Positions 13,001 to 21,934 of a stretch of DNA of 64,000 nucleotides are shown piece by piece. This DNA comes from Dendrophyllia cribrosa (Eukaryota > Cnidaria > Anthozoa > Scleractinia > Dendrophylliidae), in NCBI GenBank assembly GCA_024195265.1, contig JAJLRJ010000010.1, forward strand, positions 26,211,676 through 26,275,675. Direction: 5' to 3'. A program made the translations under genes and the position numbers. Under the pieces are notes generated by a model. The model saw only the letters and a program-made list of their open reading frames with translations. It had not been told where the DNA came from and searched no databases. Within the stretch, counting starts at the first letter, position 1; every line of letters begins with the position of its first letter.

Positions 13001-16000
13001 CAATCATAACTTGCTTGTGCATGTTTTTCGAGCTTGGTGTCAGCTACATGTATTTGCTTCGAGTTCTTATTGGTTCAACAGATTGTCTGTGTCTGTTGTG
13101 ATTGGCCAGAGTAATTGCTTTTGGTTTTGGTTTTACAACACTGATCAAGAGAAAACCACTTTAAATATAATGCTTATTAATCCATAACTAAAAGTTCAGT
13201 AACCAAGGATTTCATTTCTCTGAGTTGTTAAAAAATGTTTTAGAAAAGTTATTTTTAGCCAGGGCTCAAAATTAAAAAAAAAATTATCAACCGCAATTTG
13301 CGAGTAATTCCTAAAATTTAGTTGCAAGTTCGAAAATTTTAGTCACAACTAACTACTACTACTGGAACCGGAAATGAGAAACAAGAAATTTCTGAGAAAG
13401 TCTGAGAAAGGGCGCCTTTGATACACTTCTTGGAAACCGCGTTAATGGGGCATGAAATCGACAATTAAGTCACGCAACATTCAACGTGAATTTCGCAGGA
13501 TTTTTCGGAAAAAAATTAATGACAACTACCAGTTACAAGTAAGACAAAAGACTGTTGAACATAATTCCTTTATTAGCTAGGCTGTAAAACAGTCGCAAAG
13601 TCGTGACTAATAGACAAATTTTAGTCGCAAAAGCGAAATCTTTAGTCGCAAATGCGCCCGATACAGGCGCAATTTCAAGCCCTGTTAGCTAGAAGTATTA
13701 AAAGACAAGCCACAGAAGGGCAGAAACACTGGAAAAATTTCCATTGATTAGTTATTCAACTCTCAGTTTTCAATTGAGTGTCAAAAGTAATTTGATCATG
13801 GTTGCTTTGGTTTTGGTTTATTGCTATACATTGTGATCACCAAACACCTCAACCAGGGCTCAACTTTTAACTTTTGTTATCAGTAGGCTTATGGCTAGTA
13901 AAATGGTAGTTCTCACTAGCCAAAGAGCTCTTTCTACATGTACTAGCCATAAAAATTTCAGTTCAAGTTAGTAATTACCCTAGTTTTGAACATCTGGTAT
14001 CAAATCACACAAAATTTGAGGACGAAATAAAGCCTCTAATATCCATTGAAGATCATTGAAGTGTGTGAACAACAAGATGGCGTTCACTTGCGATTGAAGT
14101 GCGAGATGAGAACAATCAGATCCAGTCTCAAGCTGAGTATGGCTTCATCATGGTTTGGTTTGGTTTGTTCTTTTTTCTTTCTTCAAAACATTGTGCCATA
14201 ATTGTGTCAGCACTAAATTTATCTTTTGCAGTTGACAAAGAAATTTGCCTCCATAACTTTGGTAGTCAACATGGTTGGTAACTAAGGAAATTTCACTAGC
14301 CAAAAATGAAAATCCAATGGTATTTGGCGAGTTGACCACCGCCAAGGTCGAGCCCTGTCAACCAATTAGAGTTAGAACCAAAACCAATCAAAACTTACAT
14401 GCATGCATATAAAATTTTCCCTGTGATTGGTGCTCGCTAAACATATTTGCTTCGAGTTCTGATTATTTCATTGGATTGTTTGGTGACTGGCCGGAGTAAT
14501 TAACTTTTGGTTTTCCTTATACACTCAACTGAAAACCGCTGTAATTGACACTAATCCTGGGTTAGTGTAATCATGCTTCAAACAACCAAGCCCAGGACAC
14601 CAAGATGTGTTCACAGTTGGCGAATCCCCCTTCAGTGCTCAAAAATGCTACATCAGATCATGCACAAAAAGTAGAAATTTTCTTGCTTCGCATCAGAATA
14701 CACTCGCATACCTGAATCAATTTTGAGAGCTTGAGAAAAGGAGTAACATAAGAACTCTTGGAGTGTTCCAGAATGGACTGTATTCTTTTCACTCCTGGCT
14801 TATCAAGCTGCTCACTGATGCCAGACAGGTCAGCGCAGCGACTGCGCCAGAACTCAATCTCTTCCAGTGGTCCAGAATTCTCAGCTGCTTCAAATGTGTC
14901 CTGACTACTCAGAACTTCTTTAATTTGACGGGTCCAGTGAATCATTGCGGCTAAAACCCATTGAATATAAAATATGTTAGATTATACAATGCACATCAAA
15001 ATGTGATTACACTCTCAGTCTCCTTTTCTTCCTGTCTGCTAGCATGATAGGAAAAGACATGTACATTCAAGGAAATATGAGTTTCATTCTATTCTATTCC
15101 CTTTAGAAAAAACATTTTGGATTGTATTGTTCGAGAAAATATGCATGCCCTCCGACAGAGGGTTTTTTTTTGGTGTGGACCTCCTCCCACCCCTCTGTAA
15201 ATTTCTTTCCCTCTGTAAATGTTCATGGGTGGGGTGGGTCTGATTGATTGTGAAGCGCATTTGAATATGTATATAGAATTTGCGCTATACAAATGCATAT
15301 TATTATTTTATTTTATTATTTTTTTAAATTCCAATTTACACTGTACACGTGGCTTCAAACTTTTCCTTTAAAATTTTTGGCTTTTGAGACCCTTCCCCCC
15401 AAAAAAAATTACATTTCACATGAAATTTGAAGAAACAGTGAAACCTGAAAATATGGGAGAAACTTAATTATAAGAGAAGGCAAAATCAAAGCATTTTTTT
15501 AAGAACTGTAGTTTTGTGGAAACATTTCATTCGCACAACATTTATTTAAAAAGATGTTTCATTAATTTATAGCAGTATAATTACCAAAGTTTGGGCTTGG
15601 ACATCCAGACAGGAGGGGGGGTCTAGCGGGCCAGGAAATCCGGGGCAGAGGGAGGAGTCAAAAAATCTTGCCATCCAATGGGGGGAGGGGGGGGGGGGGG
15701 TAACTTTGAAATTGAATTATCAGTGATAGTATTTATGCAACAAGGCTCTAAAATTATTGAATTAAAAATTGCAAAATACAAGTGATTTGGTGAGTTTGTA
15801 AGCAACATAATATATGGATCATACAACTACAACATAATGTTTCTCACTTTCCAAACGCTGCACAAATTCTTTACTCTTAGCTGCCTCTTCAACAGAGAGC
15901 TTTGTTCCTTCATTTGGGACATAAAGGACTGTCTTGCCCTGCATCTTGTACCGTGTGTCTGTTAGGTTTGCCATGAACTTGTGAAGCTGGGCTGAGAATT

Positions 16001-19000
16001 CGTTTTTTATGCCTGGTATGTGATTAAGGATTTATAATGATTGTACTACAGAACACGGTATACTACTTTTAGATCACTGAACAGGGCCTCTGATATTACA
16101 CGATAAAAAAATGGAAATTATGCGATTTTTTAGTGGCAAATTATGCGATAAGCAAGGACTATTATGCGGAAAATTATGCAATTTATGCGATTTTTTCTGG
16201 AACTTTTTTATGCATGTTTTACTAGGTTTCAGAGGAAGAAAACGAAAATACCTGTTTTAAAACGGTGCTCGCTATCTTTGTAGGACATTTTGAAGCTTTT
16301 AGCTATGAAGGAACATCCAAAACGAACGACAGAATCCAAGAAAAGAGTCTGTAAACGAAAATCAGATCATTGCCTACAGTTGCAGCTTTTAAGTCAGCTA
16401 TTCGCGATTTAGAATTCGACACTGACTGTTGTCCTTTCTGTAATTAGTTGTAAATAGTTTGATAACACACGTTGTTATTAATTATGTAATTGTACATATT
16501 GTAAGTTTATACACTTATCTTATTACTCCATATTTATCTTATTTCATTTATTTATTTTATTTATTTTCTCAAAGACATTAGCAATTTTGCTATTTTAAAT
16601 TCGAGGTGAAATAAAGGTTATTGTATTGTATTGTATATAGCGGCCATCTTGGTTAACCTTAGTAACCAGGCTAAATAAAACATGTGCTCAAGAAATTTAC
16701 GCAGTTACCAAGCTTGTTGTGGCCAAGAACGAACGCAGTTTCGATTGAAAGTGGCGGTTTGTTTATTTGATACAGGATAATTCAATAGAAAAAAACAAAT
16801 TTTAGCTTAAGTTTCTTAGCTAAAGCGATAGTGTATCGTGTGGTTTGTTCACATTATGCGATTTTGTGTGATTTTTTACGAATTATGTGATTTTTCGTGA
16901 ATTATGCGATTGGATGCGATTTGAGGCCGATTATGCGAAATCGCACCATCGCGTAATATCAGAGGCCCTGACTGAAACACAGAGCTGTCATAGTAACCAG
17001 CAACTGGTTATTAGGTAAGTCACAAGCCTAATGGTTCACAACTGCCAGAGCTTTACCCGGTTTCTGTAGCATGAAGTGACTGAGAGTATTACTACTCCCC
17101 CTGGATGGGAAGTTAGTCCATCACAGGGTGACCTGGTTTATATTCTGTGAAGTGACTGAGAGTATTTCTACTCTCCCCTGGATGGCTTGCTAGTCCATCA
17201 CAGGGTGACCTGGTTTATATTCTGTGAAGTGACTGAGAGTATTACCACTTCCCCCTGGATGGTTTGCTAGTCCATCGCAAGGTTAACCCACAATATTATG
17301 TTGCCAGGAACAAATTTTTACACCTGGGTGGAGAGAGACAACATGGAGCAAGGTTTCTTGTCTAAGGAAACAACACGATGGCAGAGACCAGGCTCGAATC
17401 AACGACCTTCAGGTTGAAAGTCCAACGCGCTAACCACTAGACTACCGCACCTCCACAACCGGCTATTAGGGAGCTTTAGATTTGAGAGTATGAGTAGAAG
17501 TATGACTTTTGAGTTAAAAGCTATAGAGTGTTTTCACTGACGTCATATCAAAATTCAGAAGCAGTTTTCGATTCTAAAATGTTTATGAAATTGTAGAGAG
17601 TTTAAAACTACACATCTGGGCCAAATTTTGAAGCGCAAGAGCATTTCATTCAAGAGTTATAGGTGAATGAGTATAGACATTTTTAGTAAGAAATGTATGG
17701 AGCGGCCATCTTGGTGTCCCACTTAGGGACACCAACATGGCGGCCAAAAATTTAAAGACTTTAAAGTCTTAATAACACCGAAAATCTCATCACAAAATAT
17801 TGTATTCACTATAAGAGGCATGAAATCGGCTTATAAGCATCTATAATTCATTTTCAATTTTGTTTATTTTCACGGCTTATCTAAAATAGCGTGACAAATT
17901 GCGTGACACATTTACAACCTTTATAAATCGAAAACGAAACATCGTTAAAACCTGAAACTTTTTGTGAAAGATTATAACACTGATATCCACATACCATGTT
18001 AGAAACAGCTTTGTAGGATGTATACTTTGATTTTTTAATTTTTATGACGTCATGTGAAAACACTCTATAGTCCCCAGAGCTGTTGGTCCTTCCTGTTGCT
18101 GACCAGAAGACAAAGAGAGTCATACTCATACTCAATCATATACTTGTAGTCAGATCTAAAGTTCCAGGGCTATCATGGCCAGTAAGTAGAGCAGAGATGA
18201 CCAGCTACTTAACCCTTTAAGCCTTAATATCAAATTTAAATTCTCATTTCTTGTCCCTATACATTTCCTATAGAAGTATTGGGGAGAAATTGTTTGGATA
18301 TCAAGAGAATTCATCTTGTGTGATCATGTCCTTAATTCTGATGACCTTTTTGATTGATACTTGGCATTGATATTACAAGGCGAAATTTGATGCTGATCAC
18401 TCTTAGGGCTTAAAGGGTTAAAGTTTGAAAATGACTAACAGGCATGGAAGACTTACATGTACTTTGTTTTATCACTTGCTTCTTCCCATGTGCATGGAGC
18501 CAGGGTTTTCAAAGCATAATGATCGGGTTTCCAAACCACTGTTACTCTTATGATTTTCTTTGTTCAAATTTTATACTTGATTAACCATTAATGAGTTTGA
18601 GAAGTTAAGTAAAACATGTTATTAATTTGGTAAGGATACTATCTGGCCAAGATTTATTCCCAAAGAACAAAGGTGCATATACGTTTGTCATCGTCCTCAG
18701 CAGACTTTCAATATGGTTTGCCCTGATGGTACCAAACTGCAACTTCTGTTCGATGTTATCAGGCGAGAGCACTGCATTTTCAAACCTTATCATGTATGTC
18801 ATTTCTTCAACAGGGTGAGGAGGGACAGATAATGCCACTTGTAATCCCAGCAGCTTGTCAACATAAACTACAAGTAGCCTGTGAGTGCAGTCTTTTAGGA
18901 ACTTGATGATAGTGGCATCATGTTCTGCAGTCCACATGTCAGATTTTAGGGTACTTAATGTGACTCTTTCCTTAATTAGAGGCACCTTCAGAAGGGGGAA

Positions 19001-20047
19001 AATTAATCATAATTATTATTAATTTGCACTATAGATGTAAATATAGTAATTGCATTGAGTGAAGTACAGTTCAGAGAGTAACAATATCAATAACAAAATT
19101 CTTGATTGTGATTGATCATGTGTGCGCCTACATTGTATTATTTACATAATTACCGCGCGCACGTTCATGTGGGTGTCCAATTACAACTATCCAGTCCAAT
19201 TATATCTTTTTAAAATTGGGACTAGAAACAGCTGTCCATCTTAGAGAGGTGTCCATCTTATAGAAAGTTCAGGTACAGTAAAATGAGTGACTGTTCAAAG
19301 TGTGATCGCGTTTGAAGAACGCAATCCTAATTTCATGTTGGTTGTCCTGTGGTTTACATGCAGTAAAATTTGAGATTTTTAGGTAGACGGTCTTCCAAAT
19401 GGACGCCCCTATTGGGTTTTTTTCAGGGGCTCATTTCCGCCGGCAATTCCTTCAAACACGTCTCCATAATCAGTAATCAATGTAGTTAATACATTATTAG
19501 GTGTCTGTCTTAGAGAGTTTAGTTACAGTATACTGTAAAATGAGTGACTGATCGAGGTACGGTACAGACTAACTTTATGTGTCCTGTTTAGATAGATATC
19601 TGCCTAGTTAGAGAGTTGTCCGTTTGGGAACATCAGTTGGGAGAGAGGTTCATATAATGTACATGTACTGTTGCTTTACTTTGAGCGGGAAGGTCATGGT
19701 AATAAAAATTATTAAATGAACTTATATCTGTTGTGCAAAGTATATCGTTATGTGAAGGAACTGCTTTATCGATTTCCTCGTTTGTTTTACGATTTGTACT
19801 AGTAATCTTTTCTCACCATTTCTGATGGTTCAATTTCTTTCTCGCTTTCTGACCCACCGCTGCCGTGACCAAGCGAGACTCTATCAACCTCCAAACCACT
19901 TTCGGATGAAGAGTTTGACCCGCCATTTTTGTTCTCATCTGGAACAGCTAACGAGGAATCCGCCCCTGTAACTGCTCCTGCTACCTCAGATGCAACATCT
20001 GACGATCCACCTTGTAAACTTGTTGCGTCTTCGCGGTCTACATCCAT
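164..20047 (-). CDS. DNAH2: Axonemal dynein heavy chain 2, N-terminal 14 exons (5' partial gene in window)
   Basis: Gene-level entry. Exons in transcript order: 19817-20047, 18640-18985, 15848-16012, 14712-14950, 12358-12549, 11254-11391, 10440-10547, 10137-10313, 7705-7733, 6983-7112, 6190-6372, 5057-5134, 4638-4774, 164-310. Joined, they give one open frame of about 767 residues, with every junction GT-AG and in phase. The protein is the tail (stem) region of a dynein heavy chain, which binds intermediate and light chains and neighbouring heavy chains in the ciliary inner arm. Blocks I recognise from memory of animal DNAH2 include MIHWTRQIKEVL, GPLEEIEFWRSRC, RWILDQSSIFAQVDAFVQRC, FETPHYV and DLRILREN. 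DNAH2 proteins are about 4,400 residues, so the AAA+ motor lies beyond the left edge. The first 77 residues are acidic and Ser/Gly-rich and look like a lineage-specific leader. Other axonemal heavy chains are less likely because these blocks agree best with DNAH2. Confidence 0.92.
1740..2345. repeat. Tandem repeat of about 240 bp, 2-3 diverged copies
   Basis: AATGTCAACCAGAAAAGTC and its variants recur near 1745, 1987 and 2226, each followed by similar AATTAAATTAAATTG and AACCACAAGCTAATT blocks. A single inverted copy lies in ARGLU1 intron 1 at about 23545-23790. Confidence 0.7.
3145..3172. repeat. AAAC microsatellite
   Basis: Short run of CAAA/AAAC units inside the DNAH2 intron. Confidence 0.7.
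4638..4774 (-). CDS. DNAH2: DNAH2 exon 13
   Basis: Residues 673-718. It reads ALDEFVRKTFNEWTSTVDKD, later GTLDLNFDR. The AG|GTTCAT donor leaves two bases of an Arg codon completed in exon 14. Confidence 0.92.
5057..5134 (-). CDS. DNAH2: DNAH2 exon 12
   Basis: Residues 647-672, 78 nt, phase 0. It reads VLNKAFFLPLIGTGEEIRTQ then YQQLAQ, between CAG and GTAGGC. The FLP-IGTG core matches the family. Confidence 0.92.
5448..5679. mobile_element. Palindromic TA-flanked MITE in DNAH2 intron 11
   Basis: The left end GGCCATTTTACTGTTGTGTG and an inverted, diverged right end (...ATAAAATGGTC) are flanked by TA at 5446-5447 and 5680-5681. The arms of roughly 75 bases pair imperfectly. Confidence 0.6.
6190..6372 (-). 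CDS. DNAH2: DNAH2 exon 11
   Basis: Residues 586-646, phase 0. It reads AIRRTIDKKTVEVYQLFNEE, later WARMLKRRIDRPMN, then AAT|GTAAGA. Confidence 0.93.
6983..7112 (-). CDS. DNAH2: DNAH2 exon 10
   Basis: Residues 542-585. It begins FRAGVKDLEVMVQNLISSAF and ends FQHLSSRE before GAG|GTACAT. Its first base completes the Arg codon begun in the microexon. Confidence 0.92.
7705..7733 (-). CDS. DNAH2: DNAH2 exon 9 (29-nt microexon)
   Basis: Residues 533-542: ATTWHDDYN plus two bases of Arg. It is flanked by CAG and GTAAGAG. Without it the frame breaks between exons 8 and 10, and the vertebrate protein has a matching WHEDYN motif at this point. Confidence 0.88.
8486..8670. repeat. Long inverted repeat (hairpin) in DNAH2 intron 8
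   Basis: AACAAATTTACACCGGTTTT and the following bases are repeated inverted after a spacer of about 35 bases, giving arms of roughly 75 bases with few mismatches. It has no coding content. It is probably a foldback or MITE remnant. Confidence 0.75.
9110..9535 (-). mobile_element. tRNA-derived SINE in DNAH2 intron 8
   Basis: On the minus strand, GGTTAGCTCCATTGG (A-box-like) and GGTTCGAATCCCGG (B-box-like) form a tRNA-like head with no matching acceptor stem. An unrelated body of about 330 bases follows, including a GTTAAAGAACCCAC block. This is the architecture of a tRNA-derived SINE. Confidence 0.6.
10137..10313 (-). CDS. DNAH2: DNAH2 exon 8
   Basis: Residues 474-532, phase 0. It contains VCEGQIHFAR, RPLPCFQGVRGPEV and LLEIEATFEKNL and ends ILDVK before AAG|GTAAAT. 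Confidence 0.93.
10440..10547 (-). CDS. DNAH2: DNAH2 exon 7
   Basis: Residues 438-473, phase 0. It begins ISKMHSKLSSERW and continues with LDQSSIFAQVDAFVQRCKDL, one of the most conserved DNAH2 blocks. The donor is GAG|GTATGT. Confidence 0.93.
11254..11391 (-). CDS. DNAH2: DNAH2 exon 6
   Basis: Residues 392-437, phase 0. It reads VSNEIIKRCSTKISLDDIFEG and ends WKSIYSK before AAG|GTGAGA. The acceptor is TTCAG. The NEII and IFEG spacing fits the DNAH2 stem. Confidence 0.92.
11730..11893. repeat. Inverted repeat (hairpin) in DNAH2 intron 5
   Basis: ATCAGATTTCCAAACACC and flanking bases recur inverted, with arms of about 70 bases around a GCTGCGCCTC spacer. The same spacer motif occurs in the 8486-8670 hairpin. 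Confidence 0.7.
12358..12549 (-). CDS. DNAH2: DNAH2 exon 5
   Basis: Residues 328-391, phase 0 at both ends. It contains DGSAQAQSNLKFLSTLKGP and ends RERLTGLLRK before AAG|GTAGGG. It is part of the DHC_N1 stem domain. Confidence 0.92.
12602..13162. mobile_element. MITE-A copy (diverged), interrupted by another MITE
   Basis: It belongs to a dispersed family whose intact copy lies at 32113-32384. Left terminus AGAGTAGTTTTCAAATGAG; the body contains several ATTGG/CCAAT boxes and TTTGGTTTTGGTTTTAC. A TA-flanked element is inserted at 12631-12898. Confidence 0.65.
12631..12898. mobile_element. 268-bp TA-flanked MITE nested in MITE-A
   Basis: CTGTATTTTCTCAATTAAAC at the left and its near-perfect inverse at the right, flanked by TA at 12629-12630 and 12899-12900. 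The host MITE-A sequence resumes on both sides. Confidence 0.75.
13260..13684. mobile_element. 425-bp element with CAGGGCTC termini and 5-bp target duplication
   Basis: CAGGGCTCAAAATT at the left and AATTTCAAGCCCTG at the right, flanked by TTAGC at 13255-13259 and 13685-13689. It is non-coding. The interior has repeated AGTCGCAA motifs. Confidence 0.75.
13761..14542. mobile_element. MITE-A copy split by a CAGGGC element
   Basis: Left end CTCAGTTTTCAATTGAGTGT and right end CACTCAACTGAAAACCGCTG match MITE-A termini. The element at 13854-14357 separates the halves. Confidence 0.65.
13854..14357. mobile_element. 504-bp CAGGGCTC-ended element nested in MITE-A
   Basis: Starts CAGGGCTCAAC, ends GTCGAGCCCTG, and is flanked by TCAAC at 13849-13853 and 14358-14362. 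No coding frame is recognised. Confidence 0.75.
14712..14950 (-). CDS. DNAH2: DNAH2 exon 4
   Basis: Residues 248-327. It begins TAMIHWTRQIKEVL, where the DHC_N1 stem domain starts in the family, and ends KLSKLIQ before a CAG|GTATGC donor. The first codon is completed across the junction as A|CC (Thr). Confidence 0.93.
15230..15330. repeat. Retroposon 3' tail
   Basis: GCGCTATACAAATGCATATT followed by (TATT)n is a typical RTE- or SINE-style tail. No upstream body is recognised. Confidence 0.4.
15848..16012 (-). CDS. DNAH2: DNAH2 exon 3
   Basis: Residues 193-248, with the conserved LHKFMANLTDTRYKMQGKTV stretch followed by LYVPNE. Its acceptor follows CCAG and its donor is A|GTGAGA. Its only ATGs are internal, so ORF scanning from ATG does not show it. 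Confidence 0.9.
16082..16970. mobile_element. 889-bp element with CAGGGCCTC termini
   Basis: CAGGGCCTCTGATATTACAC at the left and TAATATCAGAGGCCCTG at the right, flanked by ACTGAA at 16076-16081 and 16971-16976. The arms are rich in TTATGCGATTT. A retroposon 3' end is inserted inside, ending with (ATTGT)n at about 16636. Confidence 0.75.
16440..16636 (+). mobile_element. LINE/SINE 3' end nested in the CAGGGCC element
   Basis: It ends GTGAAATAAAGGTTATTG followed by TATTG repeats, as CR1/L2-type retroposons often do. No reverse transcriptase sequence is present. Confidence 0.45.
17040..17455 (-). mobile_element. tRNA-derived SINE with an internal 76-77-bp tandem triplication
   Basis: The minus-strand head has GGTAGTCTAGTGGTTAGCGC (A box) and TTGATTCGAGCC (B box). 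The body includes three copies of a 76-77-bp unit beginning GTGACTGAGAGTATT, at 17076, 17152 and 17229. Confidence 0.65.
18213..18417. mobile_element. 205-bp TTAA-flanked (piggyBac-type) MITE
   Basis: CCCTTTAAGCC at the left and GGGCTTAAAGGG at the right, flanked by TTAA at 18209-18212 and 18418-18421. TTAA duplications and CCC termini are piggyBac hallmarks. It is non-coding. Confidence 0.75.
18640..18985 (-). CDS. DNAH2: DNAH2 exon 2
   Basis: Residues 78-193. It includes MWTAEHDATIIKFL and LFFGNKSWPDS, as in other DNAH2 N-termini. The open frame continues past the true end. I chose the A|GTATCC donor because it joins to exon 3 as WPDS-IKNEF, which keeps the conserved reading; the later GT would add non-conserved residues. 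Confidence 0.85.
19301..19475. repeat. Dispersed repeat, copy 1
   Basis: A stretch of about 175 bp containing CGCAATCCTAATTTC and GGGGCTCATTTCCGCCGG, near-identical to 53950-54130. It lies in DNAH2 intron 1. Confidence 0.7.
19817..20047 (-). CDS. DNAH2: DNAH2 exon 1 (start codon exon)
   Basis: Residues 1-77, from ATG at 20047 to a GTGAGA donor after EPSEM. It is low-complexity and rich in Ser, Gly, Asp and Glu. This ATG is the only one in frame with the downstream dynein exons and is followed by 77 open codons. The leader has no recognisable domain, so the start is probable rather than certain. Confidence 0.75.
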
Positions 20048-21620
20048 TGTTTATGCACACAATTTTTTCCAAATGGTACCAAAATGCTGCAAAATGTAAC
20101 TTGAGAATACCCTTGCAAATTGCTTAAAATGCGGGCTGCATATCTTGAAACGGTATAGAAATCTTTCCTTGGAATATCAGCTTGTTAGAGGTGTTTATAT
20201 TTGCCTTTACTACTAAAACGTAGCCTTGTTTTAGGTCTTTTCTAGATTACTTTTCTGTATTCATGAAGAAGACCGCCATTTTTACCCAATCACTGTCATA
20301 GCAACAACTGCCTCGTTTCCGTGATGCAAAAGCTTCCTTGCCAGGATAGGGTGAGGCCCACATTGTCACATGCATTTTTCTTTTATTTGTATATTATAAT
20401 ATCATTTTATTTTTGTTGAGGCCGATACCATTTGTAAATGGGAATGCTCTAAATAAACATGTTGTTGTTGTTGCTGTTGAGTTCCATTTTCACAGGAGCT
20501 CCCTGGCCTTATGTAGATGATTCCGTTTATGCCAAAAACCGAGTGAGGATTCTGCATAATTGCATTGCAGAAGCTACTAGCCTGCGCGCAGGAAAACGGT
20601 CCGAATAAATCGGACCGCGCAGTCGCGCAGTTTGCTGCGGTTCAAATTTTTCTTTGGTTTCAATACCATAAACTGAGACAAAGGAAAACAAAAATCAGAC
20701 TGGTTTGAAAATGTTTAAACCAAAGAAAAATTTGAATCACAACAGTTATTTGTGCAGTATAGCACAGTCCGGCTTCATTTAGTTCGCTACACCGTGCTGA
20801 TGAGTTGCAATAACAACGAAACGGCTGTCCACGGTTGCGATCCTACTTTATCGGTTTCTGTCGTGATGGTGTCTCGCAAAGTCTATTTTTACGTGGTAGT
20901 CAGATCAGCCCTGCATGCAGTTTATCGTATGTTTATCGCGGAGGGGGTGGGGGATTGCTGACCAGCCGCACCCTCCGGGTATTTGCACGTATGATTTCAA
21001 CAAATCGGCTTAGTCATCCCGTGAGTCTCGGCTCACAAGCCTCACCACCACATCAAGGCACCCACGGCCCCCATTCCTTGAATTCTTTACTCCCGTGAGA
21101 TACCCCATGTACAGTATATGTACTGTCTTCTTTATTGGCCCCGTAGTACTGTAGCTTCTATTGTGTTTAGGTTTGTGTTGTTTAACCTATTGTTTCGTTA
21201 ACCAATCACTAAGCTTGTTTGGAAAGGTACAGCCTCTCTAAATCTGCCTATTTTCGAGGCTACCCCTCCCCCGGTATGCCCCCTAAAAAACTTCACGCGC
21301 GCGCCGCGAATTCCAAAAGAAAAACCATTAGATATCCAACGCAACTAATTGTATTGACCGAGTTAGGGCATTATGAGCCTTTAATTTATTTATTTAATGA
21401 GTTTCAGGAAGATTTTGAAATCTTTTATTTCTTGATTAATATTTCGATGCATGATCGGGAGTAAAATTACTTGGTTGGGGTGGACCCTTGCATATAGCAG
21501 GGGCCTGGTCACCGAGCATGTAAATTTAGCAAAAAGACTAGACTGCAAGCGTGGTAGGATGACGGAAGCAACAGTTAATCTTTATTCCTAGCAACTTAAA
21601 GCCATTCTTATTCTTTTACA
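20048..21620. promoter_or_regulatory. Head-to-head intergenic region between DNAH2 and ARGLU1
   Basis: 1,573 bases separate the two start codons, so both promoters should lie here. I see no clear TATA box. The region contains a (GTT)n-tailed repeat end near 20450-20480 and, at about 21131-21245, a dispersed repeat whose reverse complement recurs at 36919-37045. No additional exon is evident. Confidence 0.5.
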
Positions 21621-21934
21621 ATGCCTAAGAGTGAGTCAAGATCTCGCTCAAGAAGCAAGAGTGGAAGTCCGCGTCGGAAACACAAGAAAGACCGTAGTTA
21701 TCGCAAGCGATCGCCAAGCTCGTCTTCGTCGAAGAAAAAAAGCCGGGATCGTTCTCCTCGCCGCCGCTCTAGATCACCCAGGAGAAAGAGGCGATATTCC
21801 AGGAGCAGGACTCGCTCTCCTAGCGTTGATAGATTTGGGAGATCGATAGTAAAGAGAAAAGATGATGACACAGGTTCCAAACGGAAAGAAGAAGAAGAGG
21901 AGAGACTTTTGGAAATGGAACGGCAAAGAAAAAT
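21621..21934 (+). CDS. ARGLU1: ARGLU1 exon 1
   Basis: Residues 1-105. RS/KR-rich segment, then FGRSIVKRKDDDTG and an acidic run ending MERQRK before AAAAT|GTAAGA. The split Ile codon AT|T joins exon 2. Confidence 0.93.

Noticed and set aside
21698..21880. Other open frames across the RS-rich ARGLU1 exon
   Set aside because: They are shadows produced by the Arg/Ser codon bias of the real frame.
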